A stretch of DNA of 13,080 bases, taken from Thermoplasmata archaeon (lineage in GTDB: Archaea; Thermoplasmatota; Thermoplasmata; Thermoplasmatales; Thermoplasmataceae). Below, in pieces: positions 7,107 to 12,466 of the stretch. The position numbers and the translations under genes are program-made. Where the stretch lies: NCBI GenBank assembly GCA_021806345.1, contig JAJZXP010000124.1, forward strand, positions 1 through 13,080, written 5' to 3'. Below the pieces are notes generated by a model. It was not told the origin of the DNA and did not search any database. It saw only the letters and a program-made list of their open reading frames with translations. The number at the start of each line of letters is the position of its first letter. Position 1 is the first letter of the stretch.

Positions 7107-7766
7107 ATGCTTAATATGAATGTAGCCCCCTCCGATTGCGGTGCTGAGAGAGACCGGCGGAACCAATGGATAAATGATTTGATCAAGCAACATTGTAATG
7201 GCATAAACGACGCAAGAACAAATGGAGCAATAGTTAATGCAATTACTTTCTTTATGGAGGCACTTGGGTGTTATCAGAATGCAAATTACGTCGCTTGTGC
7301 TTCAATGTGCGGAGCAGCAGTTGAAAATGTGCTCTTGGAACTACTACTATATGACCATAAGTATGCCGTTAGAGTTAATTCAAGCGGAAACTATGCCTGG
7401 AGCTATGTGCAGGAATTTAAAGACGGCAAATTCAGAGACTATTTTAGAGAAATGGTATCACCAGAAAAGAATAGGTTTCGGAAACGGGAGGAAACTATCA
7501 AGTGCCTGATGGATTCGAATAGACTTGATTGCGGAACTGCAAAAGTTACAAAAGGAATCCTAGATCTCAGAGATCAAGCGATGCATTATATGGAGAATAC
7601 GTGGAGAAAATTCTTTAAAAATGTCGCCGAAACCCCAATCAATGAAGAACATTTTTGGCCATTCGAAGAGGATAAAGTTAGGGGCGTCATAGAAGATACG
7701 ATTTGTGTACTTTCGTATGCGTCTAAGCTGTTCTTGGCTAAAGTAAACAAAGCATCTTCCATTTGA
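7107..7766 (+). CDS. HEPN-like (DUF4145-like) protein with RX4H motif
   Basis: This 219-aa, mostly helical protein begins 45 nt after the Type IIG stop. A helix NYVACASMCGAAVENVLLEL (60-79) resembles the first core helix of DUF4145/HEPN proteins. The segment KGILDLRDQAMHYMEN contains R155-D-Q-A-M-H160, the R-X(4-6)-H signature of HEPN ribonucleases. A further helix (RGVIEDTICVLSYASKLFLAKV) closes the domain. HEPN proteins next to restriction-modification or toxin modules often act as RNases that shut down translation when the DNA-level defence fails; assigning that role here is inference. No antitoxin-type nucleotidyltransferase is adjacent, so if toxic it would have to be controlled by the Type IIG enzyme or by an internal sensor. 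A non-catalytic HEPN scaffold remains possible. The start could also be the ATG at 7116. Confidence 0.6.
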   Translation: MLNMNVAPSDCGAERDRRNQWINDLIKQHCNGINDARTNGAIVNAITFFMEALGCYQNANYVACASMCGAAVENVLLELLLYDHKYAVRVNSSGNYAWSYVQEFKDGKFRDYFREMVSPEKNRFRKREETIKCLMDSNRLDCGTAKVTKGILDLRDQAMHYMENTWRKFFKNVAETPINEEHFWPFEEDKVRGVIEDTICVLSYASKLFLAKVNKASSI

Positions 7767-8096
7767 GGATATTCTTTACGTTTCAACCTTACTTTTCGGA
7801 AATGCCGCAGAAGATGATCGGCTATGCCAATCCACTGGACCACAATGGAAGGAATAGGTTGGGATGCGGGTACTGGCATAAATACGTTGTTGATTAAAAG
7901 GTCATCCATAGTTCTAGCGTTCTTTATCTTAAGCAAAGAAGTGAACTTTCCTCCTCTGAAGGTCTGTTTCCTTCCCCTTGGTATAAGCTTAATTTGAACA
8001 GCTTCTCCTAGCCTGAGAATCTTGCATCTGCCAACTCGCAATTCTTCCAAGTAACTTTTTGAATGGTGATCCTGAAATTCCCTGAAGTTCTGTTGA
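7767..8096 (-). pseudogene. Decayed minus-strand frame, unknown protein
   Basis: On the minus strand a frame open from about 8107 encodes GELSQQNFREFQDHHSKSYL, then EELRVGRCKILRLGEAVQIK and a basic carboxyl part. It continues as an antisense extension into the end of the HEPN-like gene. The composition is protein-like, but the frame has no ATG at its beginning. If the G-tract at 8104-8110 had one more G, the frame would begin at a GTG that overlaps the stop of the next upstream frame (GTGA, 8115-8112), a normal operon junction. I therefore read it as the frameshifted second gene of a small decayed operon. I do not recognise the protein. Confidence 0.35.
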
Positions 8097-8111
8097 CTGA
8101 GTTCCCCCCCT

Positions 8112-8370
8112 TCACACTACATAGAGTTTTGTTAGTTCCTTATTGTCTGCATCATACAGGGCGAGATATCTTGGAACTATCCCTACCCTAATGAACCCCC
8201 AGGCCTTGTGATCTGTTACGAAGTCTAGGCCTGTGCCGGGTCCATAATCTCTGAATGCCCTAATGAGAACCAAATCGTCAGATCTAGAATGTTCAGGGCT
8301 TCCTGGACTTCTCAAGCTCCTTCCTAAGAAGATCATTTACAAGCTCAGGAACGGCCTGCTCCTCTATTAT
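8112..8370 (-). pseudogene. Decayed minus-strand frames, unknown protein(s)
   Basis: Two overlapping minus-strand frames look coding but lack starts. The upstream one (to a TGA at about 8290) reads IIEEQAVPELVNDLLRKELE and then KSRKP. The downstream one carries DDLVLIRAFRDYGPGTGLDF, then VTDHKAWGFIRVGIVPRYLA, and ends LYDADNKELTKLYVV at 8112. A single indel near 8290-8300 would join them into one protein of about 85 residues. An alternative is a truncated antitoxin-like tail followed by a separate small gene using TTG. Neither part is recognised. Confidence 0.35.
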
Positions 8371-8466
8371 CCTAAATTAAGATTAAAATTGGAAGAACCC
8401 GAATTTCAATGAAGATGATTTACCCAAACAATCAATCGAGGATGAGCTAAATATCTATGTCTATGT
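8371..8466. other. AT-rich spacer
   Basis: I see no gene, hairpin or clear promoter here. It lies between the decayed minus-strand frames and the 3' end of the surface-protein gene. Confidence 0.3.
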
Positions 8467-9558
8467 TCATTTCTTACTTTTCACCCTCAAGCTTTCGACT
8501 AGAATTGATAAAATTATGCTTATAGATGCCCCTGAGAAGATACCGTATGTTGTCCTTTCGGAATTTGAATACGGCTGGAAATGTGTAAAAAATATACTGG
8601 TGTTATTAGAAGTCAACAGTGCGTCTGTAGTTGATAGGCTGAATTCTATCCTTGATCCGTTATGGGGCATTGGTAATAAAGCTACCAAGAGCGTAAATTG
8701 TTCTGTTCCCGACACTTTAATGTTAGCTTTAACACTGGTTACTGATCCTGACTGATATATCTCAGTTCCTGAACCATTGATATTGAAATTGGAGAATAAA
8801 GGTACATTAGGGTTGCTTCTGATATCGGAAATGAATGAATCGGGTATTATTATTTGACCTGTTATTTCGAGTTGCATAGTGATTACGTCCGTATTGTATA
8901 TATATAACTTTGGAAGATCAAAGTTTGTGTAATTACCGTTGAGCAAAAGATCGTAAGGCAAAGTAGATATGCCCATAATCGCAGATGGTCCATAATATAA
9001 AGGATGTAATGTTATAGATGCTAGGACTGGAGATGTGCTTGGATCAACTATATTAAGATCCGAAAGAGAAGATATATTATCAACATTCCGGAAAATTCCG
9101 ATCATTGGTGAAGATCCATTCAGTGAAGTCAATGTAACTGAGGCAGTTCCAAAATCCAATCCAATTAGACTTGCGACAGGTGTCACTCCATTATAATTCT
9201 CAAAAGAAAGAGAGGATATTCCAGATGGGGATATCAAAGAAGTTGAATTGAATATATTAACTATCATACCTAAACCATTAGCAGAGAATGAAATGATCTT
9301 AGCAGCTGCTGGTGAATTTCTATATGGCATTATTTTCAATCCAGAAACAAACTGGCTTAATTCGTCTCGAACTGGTATAGTTAAGCTGAGTGCTATTCCA
9401 GACGAATTAAATACCTCGCTCGTGTTAGATTTCTCGCTGAATGCTACAATAGAACTCACACGTTCCGGATCCACCTTACTCTGATTTACGTATATTAACC
9501 CGGAAGTTATTATGGCAATTAGAACTGCTGAAATTAAAATTTTTTTGACCTTTGGCAC
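8467..9558 (-). CDS. Surface-anchored, sequon-rich exported protein of unknown function
   Basis: This 363-aa protein starts with GTG (9558-9556). The start is supported by a TTTTAAAA element about 25 nt upstream and no leader. The amino terminus, MPKVKKILISAVLIAIITSG and on to LIYV, is a signal peptide or signal anchor. A second hydrophobic stretch near the end (YGIFSGASISIILSILVESL) followed by RVKSKK is a carboxyl-terminal membrane anchor with a basic cytoplasmic tail. The ~300 residues between are rich in Ser, Thr, Asn and Ile, have no cysteine, and contain about ten N-x-S/T sequons (for example N25QS, N45TS, N51SS), consistent with a glycosylated beta-rich extracellular domain. I do not recognise a family. 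Adhesion, cell-surface or phage-receptor roles are guesses. It is monocistronic and unrelated in sequence to the nuclease genes around it. Confidence 0.75.
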   Translation of the reverse strand: MPKVKKILISAVLIAIITSGLIYVNQSKVDPERVSSIVAFSEKSNTSEVFNSSGIALSLTIPVRDELSQFVSGLKIMPYRNSPAAAKIISFSANGLGMIVNIFNSTSLISPSGISSLSFENYNGVTPVASLIGLDFGTASVTLTSLNGSSPMIGIFRNVDNISSLSDLNIVDPSTSPVLASITLHPLYYGPSAIMGISTLPYDLLLNGNYTNFDLPKLYIYNTDVITMQLEITGQIIIPDSFISDIRSNPNVPLFSNFNINGSGTEIYQSGSVTSVKANIKVSGTEQFTLLVALLPMPHNGSRIEFSLSTTDALLTSNNTSIFFTHFQPYSNSERTTYGIFSGASISIILSILVESLRVKSKK

Positions 9559-9579
9559 TCTCTTGCTATGGTGAAATCA

Positions 9580-9587
9580 TTTTAAAA
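9580..9587 (-). promoter_or_regulatory. TATA element for the surface-protein gene
   Basis: TTTTAAAA is centred about 25 nt before the GTG at 9558. The short distance and the absence of a ribosome binding site indicate a leaderless transcript. Confidence 0.5.
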
Positions 9588-9856
9588 CTTATTGTAGGCT
9601 TGTGTTTTTAGGAATGAGGAGGCTTGTAATTTTAATATTTCAGGTACGCCATTCAATCACTCTCCCAATGAATAGTGTCATAATTCTAGTATAATACTTT
9701 AGATACGTTTGGGGAGAAAAATGAAAAAGAAAATCTCATGAAAAAAGAACGGATGCATCTAGGAACGACCCGGGAGGCAATAAACAATGGAATAATCGGA
9801 CGAAAGTATATCGGAAGTAGACAATGTCGTATCGAAACATAGCAAAAATTTAATTT
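9588..9856. other. Spacer with tiny overlapping frames, no convincing gene
   Basis: Two very short plus-strand frames overlap by ATGA: MKKKIS, preceded by GGGGAGAAAA, and a 34-residue frame 9738-9842 beginning MKKERMHLGTTREAINNG. They have a ribosome-binding-like sequence but no recognisable content, so I leave them uncalled. An octamer AGGCTTGT occurs twice near 9595 and 9620. An A5 run at 9844-9848 is a T-tract on the minus strand just past the stop of the candidate endonuclease gene and may terminate it. Confidence 0.3.
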
Positions 9857-10387
9857 TTAGGCCCTCCCATTGTAGCCGGCGGATGCAACAATTGAAAATA
9901 TATCTTTATCCTTTAGAATACTCTCTAGGACACCCTTGAACATAAAAGCTTGGGCGTTTCCTGTTTTCTCCTGTATCATAATCAGCTCCATTACTTTTGA
10001 TATGAACTCTACAGGATATTCTCCGTATCCATCCAACGCAGCAAACTGGGAGAGGTTATTCTCGTTACTAAATTTGATTTCACATTTCTGTTGTTCCTCC
10101 TTGCTGGCAAATGGTCTTACCTTATCCCACATACCAAGAAGGAAACGGATAAAGTTCTTGGTGAGTTCTAGTTCATGTTCTTTCTTTATTATAAGGTCAA
10201 TGGCCCAATGAAGGTGTTTTGGAGTTCTGACCTGTTTTCCCCTCTCCTGGTATTTTACTATAATATCAAAATCAGGATTCTGACCCCTCGATCCCTGAAA
10301 TATTCCTATAACTGTACCGTTCCTGAGCGCTATGTCCTTGAAAGACCTTTGTCGCCCTCCGTTACCGTCCCTCTTTGATATCTCCAT
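9857..10387 (-). CDS. Unrecognised 176-aa protein; candidate restriction endonuclease partnered with the divergent methyltransferase
   Basis: The ATG at 10387-10385 has a TATA-like GTATATGG centred about 25 nt upstream, so the start is well supported as leaderless. I cannot name the family. Visible features are a basic amino terminus (KRDGNGGRQRSFKD), a segment NPDFDIIVKYQERGKQVRTP then KHLHWAIDLIIKKEHELE, and two later helices (NFIRFLLGMWDKVRPF and EFISKVMELIMIQE). The DFD...K...H...D...KKEHE pattern is acidic/basic enough for a metal-dependent nuclease, but no textbook PD-(D/E)XK, HNH or GIY-YIG motif is clear. It is divergent from an RHH regulator-methyltransferase pair only 81 nt away, the place where a cognate endonuclease usually sits. 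The role is therefore inferred from context. A regulatory or non-nuclease accessory function is possible. Confidence 0.5.
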   Translation of the reverse strand: MEISKRDGNGGRQRSFKDIALRNGTVIGIFQGSRGQNPDFDIIVKYQERGKQVRTPKHLHWAIDLIIKKEHELELTKNFIRFLLGMWDKVRPFASKEEQQKCEIKFSNENNLSQFAALDGYGEYPVEFISKVMELIMIQEKTGNAQAFMFKGVLESILKDKDIFSIVASAGYNGRA

Positions 10388-10400
10388 GTGGTTCCATGAG

Positions 10401-10444
10401 ATAGACGTATATGGCGGTTCTTGCGCATAGATAGATATAAATCA
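10401..10444. promoter_or_regulatory. Divergent promoter/operator region with imperfect direct repeat
   Basis: Between the divergent ATGs (10387 minus, 10469 plus) lie two TATA-like elements: GTATATGG (10409-10416) serving the minus gene and GATATAAAT (about 10433-10441) serving the plus genes. Each begins within an imperfect repeat, AGATAGACGTATAT (10401-10414) and AGATAGATATAAAT (10431-10444), 30 bp apart (about three helical turns). Ribbon-helix-helix proteins bind such repeated short sites as stacked dimers. The 48-aa RHH protein encoded alongside could silence both directions from here. Confidence 0.4.
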
Positions 10445-10468
10445 ACATTAGTATTAAGGAATTCTGAT

Positions 10469-10615
10469 ATGAGTAAAACTTCAATAAATATCACTGTAGA
10501 TAGGGAAGTGCTTGACCAGTTCAAGAAATTGTGTAACTCAATGGATATAAAAATGTCAACAAAGATAAACTCGCTCATGCGTGAATGGAATACAAGGATG
10601 GAGGATAGTAAATAA
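10469..10615 (+). CDS. Ribbon-helix-helix (CopG/Arc-type) regulator, 48 aa
   Basis: The start is the ATG at 10469, with AAGGA 8 nt upstream. An in-frame TTG at 10421 would overlap the promoter and is rejected. The sequence SKTSINITVDREVLDQFKKL then CNSMDIKMSTKINSLMREWN has the ribbon-helix-helix layout. It has a beta strand (residues 4-10) that would pair with a second subunit and enter the major groove, helix A (11-24), a turn, and helix B starting at the S/T-K segment (30-40). These proteins are small DNA-binding repressors. Its TAA overlaps the methyltransferase ATG (TAATG) and its last codons contain the methyltransferase ribosome binding site (GGAGG, 10600-10604), so the two are translationally coupled. 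It probably acts as the control protein of the restriction-modification unit, in the role usually filled by helix-turn-helix C proteins. Confidence 0.75.
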   Translation: MSKTSINITVDREVLDQFKKLCNSMDIKMSTKINSLMREWNTRMEDSK

Positions 10616-11397
10616 TGAACCATCGGATATATGGAGGAGATGCCTTAGAAATTCTGAAGACCTTCCAGGAAAACTCTATTGACCTCGTTTTTGCCGACCC
10701 CCCATATGGTTTGGCGAAGAAGAAGGGGTTGGGGTGGAAATACAGTAAACATATAACGTTGGAAGAGACATGGGATCTGTTTACAAAGGATGAGTTCTTT
10801 GAGTTCAACCTCAATTGGATAACGGAAAGCCTGCGAATCCTGAAACCGGGTGGCAGTTTATGGGTATGTGGATCCTTTCACAACATCTACCAAATTGGGT
10901 TCATATTGCAGCACCTAGATGCAAAGATTAACAACAGCATAATATGGTACAAGCCGAACGCGCAACCGAACATAACCAGGAGGATGTTCACAGAGAGCAC
11001 TGAGCAACTCATATGGGCGGCCAAAAACCATACAAAAAAGAAGTGGATATTCAACTATGATGTTATGAGAGCTCTGAATGACGGAAAACAGATGAGGAAT
11101 CTGTGGGAGATACCACTAACCCCGAGAAAGGAGAAATGGGCTGGCGAGCACCCAACCCAGAAACCTATTGAACTCCTGAAAAGGATAATTCTTGCAAGTA
11201 CCAACGAAGGTGACACTGTGCTTGACCCATTTCTTGGTTCAGGCACAACGTCAGTTGTGGCGGAATTCTATGGTAGAAACTCCATAGGCATTGAGAAGAA
11301 CCCTGATTACATTCCAATCATAAAAAGGAGGCTTAACCCCTCACAGAAGACTGTTTCCGAACAGGGAGAGAATGTCGAATTCATCCAGTTGTACTAG
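10615..11397 (+). CDS. DNA amino-methyltransferase, beta-type motif order (restriction-modification)
   Basis: This is a 260-aa complete enzyme with a strong ribosome binding site GGAGG 10 nt upstream, inside the RHH gene. Motifs run in the order catalytic then SAM-binding. Motif IV DLVFADPPYGLA (DPPY at 28-31) is followed by LRILKPGGSLWVCG. The target-recognition stretch contains IIWYKPNAQPNITRRMFTES and QLIWAAKN. Then come GEHPTQKP (177-184, motif X) and LDPFLGSGTTSVVAEFYGRN (motif I, 203-222) with SIGIEKNPDY. The order IV...X-I is that of the beta group, similar in style to the DpnA and HinfI class. It transfers a methyl group from SAM to the exocyclic amine of adenine or cytosine in double-stranded DNA. 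Length is normal and no motif is damaged, so it is likely active. The recognition site cannot be read from sequence alone. Confidence 0.9.
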   Translation: MNHRIYGGDALEILKTFQENSIDLVFADPPYGLAKKKGLGWKYSKHITLEETWDLFTKDEFFEFNLNWITESLRILKPGGSLWVCGSFHNIYQIGFILQHLDAKINNSIIWYKPNAQPNITRRMFTESTEQLIWAAKNHTKKKWIFNYDVMRALNDGKQMRNLWEIPLTPRKEKWAGEHPTQKPIELLKRIILASTNEGDTVLDPFLGSGTTSVVAEFYGRNSIGIEKNPDYIPIIKRRLNPSQKTVSEQGENVEFIQLY

Positions 11398-11412
11398 CTT
11401 TTATAGCCGAAA

Positions 11413-11568
11413 TCAGTACGCATAAGGAATTAGCTTAGAACGCTGTTTTGGTCTCAGTTCCATGGCCTGTTCAAAAGTCTCAGCATAGATGAACTTATCT
11501 GCTAACGCCCTGTATGGAACCCATGTTCCGGCAAGAATCTTAATTATATGACATCTACTGCAATTGAA
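11413..11568 (-). pseudogene. 3' remnant of an unrecognised gene
   Basis: A minus-strand frame of 51 codons without a start encodes FNCSRCHIIKILAGTWVPYR, then ALADKFIYAETFEQAMELRP, and ends SKLIPYAY. Composition and the helix-like AETFEQAMELRP segment look like genuine protein. A stop codon closes the frame at 11571-11569 before any start. It is probably the carboxyl-terminal part of a gene truncated by rearrangement. It converges on the methyltransferase gene with 15 nt between stops. Confidence 0.4.
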
Positions 11569-11747
11569 TCAGCTATATTATTTAACCCACAATATATTGG
11601 GATGGGGCTATTCTCCTAAGTGTCATTATTGTCCATATGAAGGTGTGTTAATGACTCAGTTTCAGAAAAAGCCAAGCCTGAACCTCCATAGTAAATTATG
11701 CGTAATAATTAAACCAAGTACCACAATTACCATTAATGCCACAATTT
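11569..11747. other. Spacer without a confident gene
   Basis: A plus-strand frame open from a TTG at 11564 to 11761 contains a C-x2-C pair (SPKCHYCPYEG) that hints at a zinc finger. The rest (PSTTITINATIYGII) is unlike one and there is no ribosome binding site. It may be a frameshifted zinc-finger remnant. A second short frame starts at the ATG at 11549 (MTSTAIESAILFNPQY). I do not call either. Confidence 0.25.
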
Positions 11748-11894
11748 ATGGGATCATCTAAACTTCAAAATAGGTCTGCATCTAAATCTATTACTGTACC
11801 GGTCTCTGTCCAGAAAGCGCTGGATGTTATACCCGGGGATGTTATAGGATATTACATTGATGACGGAAAGGTAATCATAAAAAAAATAGATTGA
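11748..11894 (+). CDS. AbrB/SpoVT-type swapped-hairpin DNA-binding protein, 48 aa
   Basis: The short gene encodes MGSSKLQNRSASKSITVPVS then VQKALDVIPGDVIGYYIDDG and KVIIKKID. The pattern KLQNRS-x-SITVP-x-S-V-x-KAL-x-PGD-x(8)-DGKVIIKK is the archaeal AbrB-like looped-hinge fold: two beta hairpins flanking a short helix, dimerising by strand swap to bind DNA. Such proteins are often antitoxins or autorepressors. No toxin gene follows: the next plus-strand DNA has only scraps and a minus-strand remnant ends 2 nt away. It therefore looks like an orphan, possibly left from a toxin-antitoxin pair. No clear ribosome binding site is visible, so its expression is uncertain. Confidence 0.65.
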   Translation: MGSSKLQNRSASKSITVPVSVQKALDVIPGDVIGYYIDDGKVIIKKID

Positions 11895-11895
11895 A

Positions 11896-12018
11896 CTATT
11901 TTGCACCGCTTATGTTATTTCCAACCGATGCCTTTCTTATGACATCAAATTTGCTGGTGTCCGGAGGCTAGATAAGTGCGTACCAGGGCTTTTCAGTTTC
12001 ATATGAGGACAATATAAA
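11896..12018 (-). pseudogene. 3' gene remnant with an in-frame stop
   Basis: Reading the minus strand from 12018, FILSSYETEKPWYALI is followed by TAG (11970-11968) and then in the same frame PPDTSKFDVIRKASVGNNIS plus GAK and a TAG at 11898-11896. Both halves look like real protein and no start codon is present. This suggests the tail of a decayed gene with a nonsense mutation. It converges on the AbrB-like gene. The family is not recognised. Confidence 0.35.
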
Positions 12019-12034
12019 TTACGATAACATGAGA

Positions 12035-12051
12035 GGGAAACCCCTGTTTTT
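12035..12051 (+). terminator. Weak hairpin plus T-tract
   Basis: GGGAAACCCC followed by TGTTTTT could terminate plus-strand transcripts about 140 nt past the AbrB-like gene. The stem is only three base pairs, so support is slight. Confidence 0.25.
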
Positions 12052-12106
12052 AGGTGCTGTGTTGAACAAATATTTAAACAACTTGTAGTTCGTAGCGATA
12101 TTTCCT

Positions 12107-12409
12107 TTACGCTTCTAGCTCCTTCTGTTCGTGATCTGATATTTCAACATCCCATTTGTGTACTTCCGCCTGGTTATTTTTCAGGAACTCAACAATTGCT
12201 TCACTTGCCTCCGACTTGGTGACAATAACGCCATTGGCATACTTCACATATCTGTAGTTGTCAAGGAATCCCGGTATCCGTTTATGGTATTTACCATAAT
12301 GTGAGGAGTTGTTGTAACTGTAAAGCTTCCTGTAAAATCTCGAGTAAGAACCGGGACTGACACCCTTCTTCGACCGGGGTATTGTGAAAACAATCAGTGT
12401 GCCCTTCAT
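12107..12409 (-). CDS. Unknown 100-aa protein divergent from the IS5-type transposase
   Basis: The start is the ATG at 12409-12407, because a TATA-like element is centred about 28 nt upstream and no leader or ribosome binding site is present. A longer ATG start at 12457 would run through that promoter. The protein runs MKGTLIVFTIPRSKKGVSPG, SYSRFYRKLYSYNNSSHYGK, YHKRIPGFLDNYRYVKYANG, VIVTKSEASEAIVEFLKNNQ, AEVHKWDVEI. Predicted strand-helix-loop-strand-helix-strand order resembles a ferredoxin-like fold, such as Cas2/VapD-type small proteins, but no diagnostic catalytic motif is present. The middle is unusually rich in Tyr, Arg, Lys and His (basic, nucleic-acid-binding style). It may belong to a widespread archaeal family of unknown function. 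Sharing a promoter core with the transposase suggests it is a partner or regulator of the element, but it could equally be chromosomal. Confidence 0.6.
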   Translation of the reverse strand: MKGTLIVFTIPRSKKGVSPGSYSRFYRKLYSYNNSSHYGKYHKRIPGFLDNYRYVKYANGVIVTKSEASEAIVEFLKNNQAEVHKWDVEISDHEQKELEA

Positions 12410-12430
12410 ATCCAGATTAAGCGGAATTGC

Positions 12431-12444
12431 GATATAAATATATG
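12431..12444. promoter_or_regulatory. Shared bidirectional TATA core
   Basis: GATATAAATATATG reads as a TATA box on both strands. Its centre is about 28-29 nt from the leaderless ATG on each side (12409 minus, 12467 plus). The two genes would therefore compete for, or be fired from, one core. Confidence 0.55.
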
Positions 12445-12462
12445 ACTGTATGTACATACAGT
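12445..12462. promoter_or_regulatory. Perfect 18-bp palindrome, probable operator
   Basis: ACTGTATGTACATACAGT is its own reverse complement over all 18 positions. It lies between the shared TATA core and the transposase ATG, covering about -22 to -5 of the transposase start, but upstream of the TATA for the minus gene. A dimeric protein bound here would block transposase transcription while leaving the divergent gene free. Confidence 0.6.
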
Positions 12463-12466
12463 TATA

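Noticed and set aside
7237..7509. Plus-strand open frame inside the HEPN-like gene
   Set aside because: It is a shadow in another frame, with no ribosome binding site and odd composition.
7586..7766. Antisense extension of the decayed minus-strand frame into the HEPN-like gene
   Set aside because: The residues here (Ser/Leu-rich) are the antisense reading of a better supported gene.
8516..9484. Plus-strand open frames opposite the surface-protein gene
   Set aside because: The minus-strand protein has a signal peptide, an anchor and a promoter; the opposite frames have none.
9936..10378. Plus-strand open frames opposite the 176-aa gene
   Set aside because: They are hydrophobic, Ser/Pro-rich antisense readings without starts or binding sites.
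10330..10814. Minus-strand frames across the RHH and methyltransferase starts
   Set aside because: They run through the divergent promoter and are antisense to two motif-supported genes.
11055..11246. Minus-strand frame inside the methyltransferase gene
   Set aside because: It is antisense to conserved methyltransferase motifs.
11968..11970. In-frame TAG read as pyrrolysine
   Set aside because: The frame has no start codon and no Pyl machinery is visible; a nonsense mutation in a remnant is simpler.
12029..12088. 19-codon plus-strand frame (MRGKPLFLGAVLNKYLNNL)
   Set aside because: It is too short, with no ribosome binding site and a TATA-like element only about 15 nt away.
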